A stretch of 64,000 nt of DNA from Pseudomonas sp. URMO17WK12:I2 (GTDB lineage: Bacteria > Pseudomonadota > Gammaproteobacteria > Pseudomonadales > Pseudomonadaceae). Below are positions 1 through 8,400 of this stretch, in pieces. The stretch is from NCBI RefSeq assembly GCF_003253735.1, contig NZ_QKYW01000010.1:110640-174639 (forward strand). Reading direction: 5' to 3'. Below the pieces are notes generated by a model. It was given only the letters and a program-made list of their open reading frames with translations. It was not told where the DNA came from and did not search any database. Position 1 is the first letter of the stretch. Each line of letters begins with the position of its first letter. Position numbers and translations under genes: made by a program.

Positions 1-1202
1 TCGTGGCGCCCAACCAGGGCGAGCGCCCGCCCGAGGCCAGCCCCGGCGGTTTCGTCATGGATTCGCGGCCGGGGCTTTACGAGTCGGTGCTGGTGCTCGA
101 TTACAAGAGCCTCTATCCGTCGCTGATCCGCACCTTTCTGATCGACCCGGTGGGGCTGATCGAGGGCCTGCGCCAGCCCGATGATGAACATTCGATACCG
201 GGTTTCCGTGGTGCGCGTTTCTCGCGTACCCAGCATTGCCTGCCGGCCATCGTCGAGCGCGTATGGCAGGGCCGCGAGGCCGCCAAGCGCGCCGGTAACG
301 CGCCCTTGTCCCAGGCCCTGAAGATCATCATGAACGCCTTCTACGGCGTGCTCGGCTCCAGCGGTTGCCGCTTCTTCGATACGCGCCTGGCGTCGTCCAT
401 CACCCTGCGCGGCCATGAGGTGATGCGCCGTACCCGCGAGCTGATCGAGGCCGAAGGCCACACGGTGATCTACGGCGATACCGACTCCACCTTCGTGTGG
501 CTGCGCAGCGCCCATGGCGAGGAAGACGCCGAGCGCATCGGCCGCGGCCTGGTGCAGCGGGTCAACGCCTGGTGGCGTGAGCACCTCGCGGCCGAATTCG
601 GTTTGCAGAGCGCCCTGGAACTGCAGTTCGAAACTCACTTCAGGCGCTTTCTGATGCCGACCATCCGCGGCATGGAAGAGGGCAGCAAGAAGCGCTATGC
701 CGGGCTGATCCGCCGCGCCGATGGTCGCGAGGAAATGGTCTACAAAGGCCTGGAAACGGTGCGCAGCGACTGGTCGCCGCTGGCCCGGCAGTTCCAGCAG
801 GAGCTGTACCTGCGCATCTTCAAGGGCCAGCCTTATCAGGATTATGTGCGCGATTATGTGCAGCGCACCCTGACCGGCGAGTTCGACGAGCGCCTGGTGT
901 ACCGCAAACGCCTGCGCAGGCGCCTCGACGATTACCAGCGCAACGTGCCGCCCCACGTGCGTGCCGCGCGCCTGGCCGACGCCCATAACGATGAAATGCG
1001 CCGCCCGCGCCAATACCAGAGTGGCGGCTGGATCAGCTACGTGATCAGCGTCGCCGGCCCGGAACCCCTGGAGCTGCGTCGCGCGCCCATCGATTACGGT
1101 CACTACCTGAGCAAACAGCTGCAGCCGGTGGCCGACGCCATCCTGCCGTTCGTGGACGATGACTTCACGGCGTTGATAGGCGGGCAGTTGGAGCTGTTCT
1201 GA
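1..1202 (+). CDS. polB: DNA polymerase II, C-terminal part (5' truncated by window)
   Basis: Family B DNA polymerase used in translesion and restart synthesis. The reading frame is open from the window edge, so only the last ~400 residues are visible; the family is usually ~785 residues. All palm and finger motifs are present: region II DYKSLYPS (visible residues 33-40, first catalytic Asp), region III KxxxNxxYG (K107, N111, Y114, G115) and region I YGDTDS (residues 157-162, the two catalytic Asp). The 3'-5' exonuclease domain would lie upstream of the window. The GTG at position 3 is simply an internal Val codon. The frame ends in TGA 75 bases before the next gene. Assignment to Pol II rather than a phage family B enzyme rests on overall sequence and on the chromosomal setting. 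Confidence 0.95.
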   Translation, partial: VAPNQGERPPEASPGGFVMDSRPGLYESVLVLDYKSLYPSLIRTFLIDPVGLIEGLRQPDDEHSIPGFRGARFSRTQHCLPAIVERVWQGREAAKRAGNAPLSQALKIIMNAFYGVLGSSGCRFFDTRLASSITLRGHEVMRRTRELIEAEGHTVIYGDTDSTFVWLRSAHGEEDAERIGRGLVQRVNAWWREHLAAEFGLQSALELQFETHFRRFLMPTIRGMEEGSKKRYAGLIRRADGREEMVYKGLETVRSDWSPLARQFQQELYLRIFKGQPYQDYVRDYVQRTLTGEFDERLVYRKRLRRRLDDYQRNVPPHVRAARLADAHNDEMRRPRQYQSGGWISYVISVAGPEPLELRRAPIDYGHYLSKQLQPVADAILPFVDDDFTALIGGQLELF

Positions 1203-1276
1203 GTGCCATGCGCCTGGCTCTCTCGGCGCCGCTCTGGCATCGTCGTGACTGTTTTCATCACCCGCTGGAGCTCCTG

Positions 1277-1945
1277 ATGATCCATCCCCTGCATGCCGAG
1301 CTCGGTCGCCTGCAGATCGAACGCGTCGCGGTCGATAGCCAGGCCGCGCATATCCACCTGCGCGATGGCCAGCAGTTTGCCCTCAGGCTGGACGGTTATC
1401 TGCGCCTCGACCGCCTTGCCGCCGCGCAGCGTGACGACGTGCGGTTGGAGGGCGGCGGTTTCGTCGCCAGTTGGCGGTATCATGACGCGGGCCTGTGCGA
1501 CAGCATCGACCTGGCCTGGGATGAGCTGCAGGACCAGGCCCTGAAGCGCCTGCACGCAGCCGGCTGGGAGCTGGAAGCTATCAGCCTGCGCGATCGGCAG
1601 TTGGTGGTGCTGTGGCGCCTGCAGGCCGACTACTACAACGGCGGCCTGATGCAGTTCTTCGCCAACTGGGGCCTACCGACCTTCGAGCTGGCGCAGCAGG
1701 CGCTGACCCTGATCGGCCTGCCCGCTGCCTGTCAGGCGCTGCGTGATCTGTATGCGGTGTTCGCTCGCCTGCAGGACGAACCCGAGGAAATCGCCTTATG
1801 GGACATCTGCAGCTGGCTTAGCGAAGCGGAGAATACGCGCATCGAGGAGCTGGACGATGGCTTCGACGCGCTGATCAGCGATCTACCGATCCGCGCGCTG
1901 CATCATTTTCTGATCGTCGACACCAGGCGACCGTCGGCCGATTAG
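1277..1945 (+). CDS. DUF4375 / DMP19-like protein
   Basis: Protein of 222 residues with unknown function. The C-terminal half carries a YYNGGLMQFF..NWG segment followed by an alpha-helical region (..AQQALTLIGL..), which resembles the DMP19/DUF4375 family. Members are small, soluble and acidic, and some have been described as DNA mimics; that function is not shown here. The N-terminal ~100 residues look like a separate beta-rich domain that I do not recognise. An in-frame ATG exists at 1208, but the ATG at 1277 has a GGAG six bases upstream and is preferred. It follows polB with a short gap and may be co-transcribed with it. Confidence 0.65.
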   Translation: MIHPLHAELGRLQIERVAVDSQAAHIHLRDGQQFALRLDGYLRLDRLAAAQRDDVRLEGGGFVASWRYHDAGLCDSIDLAWDELQDQALKRLHAAGWELEAISLRDRQLVVLWRLQADYYNGGLMQFFANWGLPTFELAQQALTLIGLPAACQALRDLYAVFARLQDEPEEIALWDICSWLSEAENTRIEELDDGFDALISDLPIRALHHFLIVDTRRPSAD

Positions 1946-2005
1946 CGGAACCTCCCAGCCCTACTGGGTTCCCTAGGTTAGACATTCGTAAGGAGGCGAC
2001 CCGCC

Positions 2006-2557
2006 ATGGCGCTCAGTGAAAAACACAAGATGCTCACCGGCGAACTCTACCTGGCCAGTGACCCGGAGCTGCAGGCCGACAGCGCGGCCTCGGTGGCTTG
2101 GCTGGCGCGCTATAACGGCAATCTCGGGTTGTCGCCGGCCGAGCGCAATCAGGTGTTGGGCGAGCGGCTGGCGGCGGTCGGCAAGGGCGTGGTGGTGCGC
2201 TCGCCGTTTCACTGCGACTACGGTTTCAACATCAGCCTGGGCGACGGCGTGTTCATCAACTTCAACTGCGTGATTCTCGACGTGGTGGCGGTGAGCATAG
2301 GCGACAAGACGCAAATCGGTCCGGGTGTGCAGATCCTGACAGCCGATCACCCACGCGACCCGGCCGAGCGCGAGTCCGGCCTCGAGTTCGGGCGACCGGT
2401 GACCATCGGCTGCAACGTGTGGATCGGCGCCGGGGCGTTGATCCTGCCGGGGGTGACCATTGGCGACAACGCGCTGATTGGCGCCGGCAGCGTGGTGACC
2501 CGCGATGTGCCGGCCGGCGCGACAGTTGTTGGCAACCCGGCACGGGTGCGGGACTGA
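2006..2557 (+). CDS. maa: Maltose O-acetyltransferase family (hexapeptide-repeat acetyltransferase)
   Basis: Left-handed beta-helix acetyltransferase of the Maa/LacA/NodL group that transfers acetyl from acetyl-CoA to a sugar hydroxyl. The 183-residue length is typical. The N-terminal 'Mac' region (EKHKMLTGELYLASDPEL) is followed by hexapeptide repeats from about residue 70 to 175 (ISLGDGVFINFNC, VSIGDKTQIGPGV, VTIGCNVWIGAGA, VTIGDNALIGAGS). The catalytic His lies in the TADHP segment, and the C-terminus is the usual GNPARV. A strong AAGGAGG at 1990-1996 fixes the ATG at 2006. The natural substrate is uncertain: maltose, glucose or a surface sugar are all possible. Confidence 0.88.
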   Translation: MALSEKHKMLTGELYLASDPELQADSAASVAWLARYNGNLGLSPAERNQVLGERLAAVGKGVVVRSPFHCDYGFNISLGDGVFINFNCVILDVVAVSIGDKTQIGPGVQILTADHPRDPAERESGLEFGRPVTIGCNVWIGAGALILPGVTIGDNALIGAGSVVTRDVPAGATVVGNPARVRD

Positions 2558-2605
2558 GCAGATAAAACCAGGCTCGCGGGTAATAAGGCTTGCGGGTTTT
2601 TGGTT

Positions 2606-2625
2606 ATAAATAAATCATTATTTAT
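2606..2625. promoter_or_regulatory. AT-rich inverted repeat upstream of lsfA (candidate operator)
   Basis: Perfect 8-bp inverted repeat ATAAATAA-ATCA-TTATTTAT in an island (about 2600-2640) far richer in A/T than its surroundings. It sits ~70-90 bases before the lsfA start. A weak -10-like CATAGT (2652-2657) and a good RBS GAGGAG (2681-2686) follow. The ATAA...TTAT dyad fits a LysR-type regulator such as CysB, which controls sulfonate genes in relatives. Assignment to CysB is inference. Confidence 0.45.
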
Positions 2626-2693
2626 TCTTTTTAATATTTTCCGTTCCTCAGCATAGTGAGCGTCACACAACGACTCACCTGAGGAGCACACCC

Positions 2694-3332
2694 ATGAGCA
2701 TCCGCCTGGGCGACATCGCCCCCGACTTCGAGCAGGACTCCAGTGAAGGCCCCATTCGTTTCCATGAGTGGCTGGGCAATCAGTGGGGCGTGCTGTTCTC
2801 CCACCCTGCCGACTTCACGCCGGTGTGCACCACCGAGCTGGGGTTCACCGCCAAGCTGAAGGACGAGTTCGCCAAGCGCAACGTCAAGGCCATCGCCCTG
2901 TCCGTCGACCCGGTCGATTCGCACCTCAAGTGGATCGGCGACATCAACGAGACCCAGAACACCGCGGTCAACTTCCCGATCCTCGCCGATGCCGACCGCA
3001 AGGTGTCCGAGCTTTATGACCTGATACACCCGAATGCCAACGATACCCTGACGGTGCGTTCGCTGTTCGTCATCGATCCGAACAAGAAGGTGCGCCTGAC
3101 CATCACCTACCCGGCGAGCACCGGGCGCAACTTTCACGAAATTCTGCGGGTGATCGATTCGCTGCAGCTCACCGACAGCCACAAGGTGGCCACGCCGGCC
3201 AACTGGCAGGACGGTGACGAGGTGGTGATCGTGCCGTCGCTCAAGGACGAAGACGAGATCAAGCAGCGCTTCCCCAAGGGCTATCGTGCCGTGAAGCCTT
3301 ACCTGCGTCTCACCCCGCAGCCCAACAAGTAG
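2694..3332 (+). CDS. lsfA: 1-Cys peroxiredoxin LsfA (Prx6 type)
   Basis: Thiol peroxidase of the Prx6 subfamily that reduces peroxides. Catalytic motif PVCTT with peroxidatic Cys45; no other cysteine occurs in the 212 residues, which confirms the 1-Cys type. The C-terminal extension (after about residue 160, including DGDEVVIVPS) is the Prx6-type dimerisation domain. LsfA ('low sulfur') is induced by sulfate starvation in Pseudomonas, and here it is the first gene of the ssu operon, only 9 bases before ssuE. It may protect against oxidants made by the flavin-dependent desulfonation. RBS GAGGAG lies seven bases before the ATG. Confidence 0.95.
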   Translation: MSIRLGDIAPDFEQDSSEGPIRFHEWLGNQWGVLFSHPADFTPVCTTELGFTAKLKDEFAKRNVKAIALSVDPVDSHLKWIGDINETQNTAVNFPILADADRKVSELYDLIHPNANDTLTVRSLFVIDPNKKVRLTITYPASTGRNFHEILRVIDSLQLTDSHKVATPANWQDGDEVVIVPSLKDEDEIKQRFPKGYRAVKPYLRLTPQPNK

Positions 3333-3341
3333 GGACGGCCC

Positions 3342-3929
3342 ATGCTGGTGGTTTTTCTGGGCGGCAGCCCGAGCCTGAAGTCGCGCTCCAATATCTTGCT
3401 GGATAGAGCGCGGCAGTGGCTGCAGGCCCGCGGCGTGGAAGTGTTGACCTACCAGGTACGTGACTTCGACGCCGAGGATCTGTTGTTCGCCCGCTTCGAC
3501 AGCCCGCGCATTCAAGGCTTGCAAGCCCATGTGGCCGCCGCCGATGGCCTGGTGGTGGCAACGCCGGTGTACAAGGCCTCGTTCTCCGGCGCGCTGAAAA
3601 CCCTACTCGACGTACTGCCCGAGCGGGCGCTGCAGCACAAGGTGGTGTTGCCGGTGGCTACCGGCGGCAGCAATGCGCACATGCTGGCGGTGGATTACGC
3701 CCTGAAGCCGGTGCTGTCCGCACTCAAGGCCCAGGAAGTGCTGCACGGCGTATTCGCCGATGACAGCCAGATCATTTACACCGAGGCTGGCGGCGACCTT
3801 TCGCCGGCCCTGGAGCAGCGTCTGGACGACGCCTTGCAACAGCTGACCCAGGCACTCGATCGCCGGCCCCAGCCCATCGCGCCGGGCCTGCTCAACGAGC
3901 GACTGCTAAGCGGGCGCTGGAGCGCCTGA
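3342..3929 (+). CDS. ssuE: NAD(P)H-dependent FMN reductase SsuE
   Basis: Flavodoxin-fold reductase that supplies FMNH2 to the monooxygenase SsuD. The N-terminal strand is followed by the phosphate-binding loop GGSPSLKSRSN (residues 7-17), and the family segment GLVVATPVYKASFSGALKTLLD lies near residues 68-89. At 195 residues it is of normal size. It is translated right after lsfA (9-base gap). The 102 bases before ssuA contain no clear terminator, so one transcript is likely. Function is secure from both sequence and operon context. Confidence 0.95.
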   Translation: MLVVFLGGSPSLKSRSNILLDRARQWLQARGVEVLTYQVRDFDAEDLLFARFDSPRIQGLQAHVAAADGLVVATPVYKASFSGALKTLLDVLPERALQHKVVLPVATGGSNAHMLAVDYALKPVLSALKAQEVLHGVFADDSQIIYTEAGGDLSPALEQRLDDALQQLTQALDRRPQPIAPGLLNERLLSGRWSA

Positions 3930-4031
3930 ACTAATCCACACCTACATTCCAGGCAGTTCGCTGCCGCCCCACCTTACTAGCCCGTCAACGAGGCAGCAGG
4001 TGGCCAAACACTCAATGCAGAGGAGAGCGCC

Positions 4032-4997
4032 ATGCGCACTGTTACCCTGCGTCGGAGTCTGGTCGCCTTGTTTGCCGCGGCCATATCCTTCGGCGCCATT
4101 GCTCAAGCCCAAGCCGAGACATTGCGTATCGGTTATCAGAAGTACGGCACCCTGGTGCTGCTCAAGGCCAACGGCGCGCTGGAAAAGCGCTTTGCCGCCA
4201 AGGGCATCGACGTCAAATGGACCGAGTTTCCCGGCGGCCCGCAACTGCTAGAAGGCCTGAACGTCGGCTCGGTGGATTTCGGTACCACCGGCGAAACCCC
4301 GCCTGTGTTCGCCCAGGCTGCTGGCGCCGATCTGCTCTATGTAGCCTTTGAACCACCAGCGCCGACCAGCGAGGCGATTCTGGTTCCCAAGGATTCCCCG
4401 ATCGAATCGGTCGCCGAACTCAAGGGCAAGAAGGTCGCGCTCAACAAGGGCTCCAACGTGCATTACCTGCTGGTGCGTGCGCTGGAAGAGGCAGGCCTGA
4501 AGTACAGCGACATCCAGCCGGTGTATCTGCCGCCTGCCGATGCCCGCGCCGCCTTCGAACGCGGCAGCGTGGATGCCTGGGTGATCTGGGATCCCTTCCA
4601 GGCCGCTGCCGAACAGCAACTGCAGGCGCGCACCCTGGTCGACGGCAAGGGCCTGGTCAGCAACCACCAGTTCTATCTGGCCACCCGCCCCTATGCCGAG
4701 CAGCACCCGGAAGTGATCGAGGTGCTGGTCGAGGAAATCCGCGCCATTGGTGAGTGGGTCAAGGCCAATAACGAGCAGACCGTTGCCCAGGTCGCGCCGC
4801 TGCTCGGTTTGTCCGCGGACATCACCCGCCTGGCGGTGCAGCGCCAGAGCTACGGCGCCCAGCTCATCACCCCAGAGGTGGTCGAGGCCCAGCAGAAGAT
4901 CGCCGACACCTTTAGCGCCCTCAAGCTGATCCCCAAGCCGCTGAACATCAGCGAGGTGATCTGGCACGCGCCGGCCAGCAAGGTCGCCGGGCAATAA
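4032..4997 (+). CDS. ssuA: Aliphatic sulfonate-binding periplasmic protein SsuA
   Basis: Solute-binding protein of the sulfonate ABC importer SsuABC. The Sec signal peptide spans about residues 1-28 (basic MRTVTLRR, hydrophobic core, AQAQA cleavage site); the mature part starts ETLRIGYQK. The NMT1/SsuA fold shows the family segments FGTTGETPPVFAQAAGADLLYVA and AWVIWDPF. At 321 residues it is full length. An AGAGGAG-like RBS precedes the ATG. A small GC-rich hairpin separates it from ssuD, which may lower expression of later genes relative to this abundant binding protein. Confidence 0.95.
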   Translation: MRTVTLRRSLVALFAAAISFGAIAQAQAETLRIGYQKYGTLVLLKANGALEKRFAAKGIDVKWTEFPGGPQLLEGLNVGSVDFGTTGETPPVFAQAAGADLLYVAFEPPAPTSEAILVPKDSPIESVAELKGKKVALNKGSNVHYLLVRALEEAGLKYSDIQPVYLPPADARAAFERGSVDAWVIWDPFQAAAEQQLQARTLVDGKGLVSNHQFYLATRPYAEQHPEVIEVLVEEIRAIGEWVKANNEQTVAQVAPLLGLSADITRLAVQRQSYGAQLITPEVVEAQQKIADTFSALKLIPKPLNISEVIWHAPASKVAGQ

Positions 4998-5000
4998 ATT

Positions 5001-5023
5001 CCCGCCCCTGCCGATTGGGCGGG
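5001..5023 (+). other. Intercistronic hairpin between ssuA and ssuD
   Basis: Inverted repeat CCCGCCC (5001-5007) and GGGCGGG (5017-5023) with a nine-base loop, just after the ssuA stop codon. It lacks a T run, so it is more likely an mRNA-stabilising or processing hairpin than a terminator. Confidence 0.5.
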
Positions 5024-5052
5024 GGCATCGCGATTTCTTAGGAGACCACTCC

Positions 5053-6201
5053 ATGAGCCTCAACATTTTCTGGTTCCTGCCTACCCACGGCGATGGCCAC
5101 TACCTGGGCACCTCGCAAGGAGCCCGCGCCGTTGACCACGGCTACCTGCAGCAGATCGCCCAGGCCGCTGATCGCCTGGGTTTCGGAGGCGTGCTGATTC
5201 CCACCGGGCGTTCCTGCGAGGACTCCTGGCTGGTCGCCGCTTCGCTGATTCCGGTAACCCAGCGCCTGAAGTTTCTGGTTGCCCTGCGCCCGGGGATCAT
5301 TTCGCCGACCGTGGCGGCGCGCCAGGCGGCAACCCTGGATCGTCTGTCCGGTGGCCGCGCGCTGTTCAACCTGGTCACCGGTGGCGACCCCGACGAGCTG
5401 GCCGGTGATGGACTGAACCTGTCCCACGCCGAGCGTTACGAAGCCTCCGTCGAATTCACCCGTATCTGGCGCCGCGTGCTGGAAGGCGAGGTGGTCGATT
5501 ACGAGGGCAAACACATTCAGGTCAAGGGCGCCAAGCTGCTCTATCCGCCTGTCCAGCAACCACGCCCGCCGCTGTACTTCGGCGGCTCCTCGGAAGCGGC
5601 CCAGGATCTGGCCGCCGAGCAGGTCGAGCTGTACCTGACCTGGGGCGAGCCGCCCGCCGCGGTGGCCGAGAAGATCGCCCAGGTGCGCGAAAAGGCCAAG
5701 GCTCAGGGTCGCGAAGTGCGCTTCGGTATTCGTCTGCACGTGATCGTGCGGGAAACCAATGAAGAGGCCTGGAAGGCCGCCGACAAGCTGATCTCCCATG
5801 TCGACGACGACACCATCGCCCGTGCCCAGGCGTCCCTGGCGCGCTTCGACTCGGTCGGCCAACAGCGAATGGCTGCCCTGCACGGCGGCAGCAAGGACAA
5901 TCTGGAAGTGTCACCCAACCTGTGGGCCGGGGTCGGCCTGGTGCGTGGCGGTGCCGGTACCGCGCTGGTCGGTGATGGCCCCACGGTCGCCGAGCGGGTC
6001 AGGGAATACGCCGCGCTGGGCATCGATACCTTCATCTTCTCCGGTTATCCACACCTCGAAGAGTCCTACCGGGTTGCCGAGCTGCTGTTCCCCCATCTGG
6101 AGGTGAACCGCCCGGCACTGCCGGAAGGTGCCAACTACGTGAGCCCGTTCGGTGAAATGGTCGCCAACGACATTCTGCCCAAGGCGGCTTCGGCCAGTTG
6201 A
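5053..6201 (+). CDS. ssuD: FMNH2-dependent alkanesulfonate monooxygenase SsuD
   Basis: Two-component flavin monooxygenase of the bacterial luciferase-like family. It uses FMNH2 from SsuE and O2 to split C2-C10 alkanesulfonates into aldehyde and sulfite. At 382 residues it has the standard length; it begins MSLNIFWFLPTHGDG and carries the family segments LIPTGRSCEDSW, FLVALRPG and LVTGGDPDE. The RBS (TAGGAGA) lies eight to ten bases before the ATG. Hairpins flank the gene on both sides (5001-5023 and 6207-6228). Identity is unambiguous. Confidence 0.96.
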   Translation: MSLNIFWFLPTHGDGHYLGTSQGARAVDHGYLQQIAQAADRLGFGGVLIPTGRSCEDSWLVAASLIPVTQRLKFLVALRPGIISPTVAARQAATLDRLSGGRALFNLVTGGDPDELAGDGLNLSHAERYEASVEFTRIWRRVLEGEVVDYEGKHIQVKGAKLLYPPVQQPRPPLYFGGSSEAAQDLAAEQVELYLTWGEPPAAVAEKIAQVREKAKAQGREVRFGIRLHVIVRETNEEAWKAADKLISHVDDDTIARAQASLARFDSVGQQRMAALHGGSKDNLEVSPNLWAGVGLVRGGAGTALVGDGPTVAERVREYAALGIDTFIFSGYPHLEESYRVAELLFPHLEVNRPALPEGANYVSPFGEMVANDILPKAASAS

Positions 6202-6206
6202 ACAAT

Positions 6207-6228
6207 GGCCGGGCGTGGATGCCCGGCC
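6207..6228 (+). other. Intercistronic hairpin between ssuD and ssuC
   Basis: Perfect 8-bp inverted repeat GGCCGGGC (6207-6214) and GCCCGGCC (6221-6228) with a six-base loop, a few bases after the ssuD stop. There is no T run. It probably limits 3'-5' decay of the upstream message or sets relative expression. Confidence 0.5.
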
Positions 6229-6253
6229 CTCGCGATGATCGTCGAGGTACGCG

Positions 6254-7045
6254 ATGAGCAACACGTCATTAAACAGCCTGGCCCTGCGCCTGGCACCCTG
6301 GGCATTGCCGGTGGCGCTGCTGGTTGCCTGGCAGGCTTCGGTGGCCTTCGGGCTCTTGTCCACGCGCATTCTGCCGGCGCCCAGCGCGGTGCTCGCGGCT
6401 GGCTGGCAGCTGCTGTCCAGCGGCGACATCTGGACCCACCTGGCAATCAGCGGTTGGCGCGCCGCTGTCGGCTTCGCCATCGGCGGCGGTATCGGCCTGG
6501 TGCTGGGGTTCATCACCGGCCTGTCCACATGGGGCGAGCGGCTGATCGACAGCTCGGTACAGATGATCCGCAACGTGCCGCACCTGGCGCTGATCCCGCT
6601 GGTGATCCTGTGGTTCGGCATCGACGAGAGCGCGAAGATCTTCCTGGTCGCCCTCGGCACCCTGTTTCCGATCTACCTGAACACCTACCACGGCATCCGC
6701 AACGTCGACCCGGCGCTGGTGGAAATGGCGCGCAGCTATGGCCTGTCCGGCTTTGCGTTGTTCCGTCAGGTGATTCTGCCTGGTGCGTTGCCATCGATTC
6801 TGGTCGGTGTGCGCTTCGCGCTCGGTTTGATGTGGCTGACCCTGATCGTCGCCGAAACCATTTCCGCCAGCGCCGGTATCGGTTACCTGGCCATGAATGC
6901 CCGCGAATTCCTGCAGACCGACGTGGTGGTGTTGGCCATCCTGCTCTACGCCGTGCTCGGTAAGCTGGCCGACCTGGCCGCCCGTGGCCTGGAGCGTGCC
7001 TGGCTGCGCTGGCACCCGGCTTATCAGGGAGCGGCTGCGAAATGA
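6254..7045 (+). CDS. ssuC: Sulfonate ABC transporter permease SsuC
   Basis: Inner-membrane permease of the sulfonate importer, BPD_transp_1 family, 263 residues with about six membrane segments. The EAA loop that contacts the ATPase is visible around residues 155-185 (EMARSYGLSGFALFRQVILP, ending in GALPSILVGVR). It starts 52 bases after ssuD and overlaps ssuB by four bases (ATGA), which implies translational coupling. The order ssuE-A-D-C-B is the classical one. Confidence 0.95.
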   Translation: MSNTSLNSLALRLAPWALPVALLVAWQASVAFGLLSTRILPAPSAVLAAGWQLLSSGDIWTHLAISGWRAAVGFAIGGGIGLVLGFITGLSTWGERLIDSSVQMIRNVPHLALIPLVILWFGIDESAKIFLVALGTLFPIYLNTYHGIRNVDPALVEMARSYGLSGFALFRQVILPGALPSILVGVRFALGLMWLTLIVAETISASAGIGYLAMNAREFLQTDVVVLAILLYAVLGKLADLAARGLERAWLRWHPAYQGAAAK

Positions 7046-7854
7046 ATGCGCCATTGAACGCGTTGCATGACCTCAAGCGAGGCACGCCGTTGACCATTCG
7101 CGGTATCCGTAAATCCTTCGGCGAGCGTGAGGTGCTCAAGGGTATCGACCTGAACATTCCAGCCGGTCAGTTCGTCGCCGTGGTCGGTCGTAGCGGCTGC
7201 GGCAAGAGCACCCTGCTGCGCCTGCTTGCCGGCCTCGATCAGCCGACTGGCGGTGAACTGTTGGCGGGCAACGCGCCGTTGGCCGCGAGCCGCGACGATA
7301 CCCGGCTGATGTTCCAGGACGCGCGTCTGCTGCCCTGGAAGCGGGTGATCGACAACGTTGGCCTGGGCCTGACCGGCAATTGGCGGCCCAAGGCCCAGCA
7401 GGTGCTGGACGCCGTGGGCCTGGCGGACCGCGCCAACGAGTGGCCGGCTGCGCTATCCGGCGGCCAGAAGCAACGCGTCGCCCTGGCCCGTGCGCTGATC
7501 CACGAACCACGCCTGCTGCTGCTCGACGAACCGCTCGGCGCCCTGGACGCGCTGACCCGCATCGAGATGCAGCAACTGATCGAAGGCCTGTGGAAAAAGC
7601 ATGGCTTCACCGTGCTGCTGGTCACCCATGACGTCAGCGAAGCAGTGGCCACGGCGGATCGGGTGATCCTCATCGAAGACGGCGAGATCGGCCTCGACCT
7701 CGAGGTGAACCTGCCGCGCCCACGTAATCGCGGCTCCGCCTACCTGGCGGAGCTGGAAGCCGATGTGCTCAACCGTGTGCTGCAAATCCCTGCGCTGCCG
7801 GCGCAACCCGACCCGGTTTCACCCCTGCCGACCCAGCTGCGCTGGGCGCTCTAA
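7042..7854 (+). CDS. ssuB: Sulfonate ABC transporter ATP-binding protein SsuB
   Basis: Cytoplasmic ATPase that drives sulfonate uptake. Walker A GRSGCGKST (residues 49-57), Q-loop MFQDARLLPW, ABC signature LSGGQKQR (~139-146), Walker B LLLLDEP followed by the D-loop, and the switch His in LLVTHDVSEA. It is 270 residues long. The four-base overlap with ssuC supports coupled synthesis. The ABC signature and ssu context separate it from the closely related taurine ATPase TauB. Confidence 0.95.
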   Translation: MNAPLNALHDLKRGTPLTIRGIRKSFGEREVLKGIDLNIPAGQFVAVVGRSGCGKSTLLRLLAGLDQPTGGELLAGNAPLAASRDDTRLMFQDARLLPWKRVIDNVGLGLTGNWRPKAQQVLDAVGLADRANEWPAALSGGQKQRVALARALIHEPRLLLLDEPLGALDALTRIEMQQLIEGLWKKHGFTVLLVTHDVSEAVATADRVILIEDGEIGLDLEVNLPRPRNRGSAYLAELEADVLNRVLQIPALPAQPDPVSPLPTQLRWAL

Positions 7855-7902
7855 CCCTGACTTCATGCCCGAGGGGCACCTCACTACCCAGGAGATTTAC
7901 CC

Positions 7903-8118
7903 ATGACCATCAAAGCCATCAACGTGCGTAACCAGTTCAAGGGCACCATCAAGGAAATCGTCGAAGGCGACGTGCTGTCGGAAATCGACGTGCAGACCGC
8001 CGCCGGCATCGTCACCTCGGTGATCACCACCCGGTCCGTGCGCGAGCTGGAGCTGGGCGTGGGTAGCGAGGTGATTGCTTTCGTGAAATCCACCGAAGTA
8101 TCGATTGCCAAGCTTTGA
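7903..8118 (+). CDS. ssuF: SsuF, molbindin-type TOBE-domain protein
   Basis: Small (71-residue) single-domain protein of the Mop/TOBE molybdopterin- or molybdate-binding family (NVRNQFKGTIKEIVEGDVLSE, then the strand-rich VTSVITTRSVRELELGVGSEV). In Pseudomonas such a gene closes the ssu operon and is called ssuF. It has been reported as needed for sulfonate or sulfate-ester use in P. putida, though its exact role is unclear. The RBS CAGGAG lies upstream, and the gene is 48 bases after ssuB. A REP element and a bidirectional terminator follow. Confidence 0.88.
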   Translation: MTIKAINVRNQFKGTIKEIVEGDVLSEIDVQTAAGIVTSVITTRSVRELELGVGSEVIAFVKSTEVSIAKL

Positions 8119-8136
8119 TTGCTGCAGTTAACAGTT

Positions 8137-8188
8137 TGTGGGAGCGGGCCGTGCCCGCGAAAATTCGCGCGCATGGCGCGCTCCCACA
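8137..8188. repeat. REP-type palindromic element
   Basis: Perfect 10-bp terminal inverted repeat TGTGGGAGCG ... CGCTCCCACA with a GC-rich centre containing CCCGCGAAAATTCGCG. This is the common Pseudomonas REP type; three further copies occur in this window. Confidence 0.85.
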
Positions 8189-8275
8189 GGTTGCTGCCTT
8201 GGCTTCCCTTCTCGCTTGATCACAAACTCGCTGTGAGAAAGGCTGAAATCGCGCTCGTCGCCTGCAGGAACATTG

Positions 8276-8339
8276 TGTGGGAGCGGGCGGGGACGCCTAG
8301 TCCGTGCCCGCGAAAAATCGCGGGGGCGCCTTCCGCTCA
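8276..8339. repeat. Degenerate REP-type element
   Basis: Starts with the same TGTGGGAGCGGGC end and has the CCCGCGAAAAATCGCGGG core, but its distal end is only partly complementary (..CCGCTCA). It is probably a REP copy that has lost one terminus. Confidence 0.65.
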
Positions 8340-8371
8340 TAGGTGACCTGCAGTCGAACAACCCCAAATAG

Positions 8372-8400
8372 AAAGGCCGGCATTTACGCCGGCCTTTCTT
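8372..8400. terminator. Bidirectional rho-independent terminator
   Basis: Perfect 10-bp inverted repeat AAAGGCCGGC (8372-8381) and GCCGGCCTTT (8388-8397) with a six-base loop and A/T tails on both sides. It lies between the convergent ssuF and AhpA/YtjB-like genes and can serve both. Confidence 0.85.

Noticed and set aside
1947..1972. Hairpin after the DUF4375 gene as a terminator
   Set aside because: The stem (GGAACC..CCAG / CTGGGTTCC) is bulged and has no T run, so evidence is too weak.
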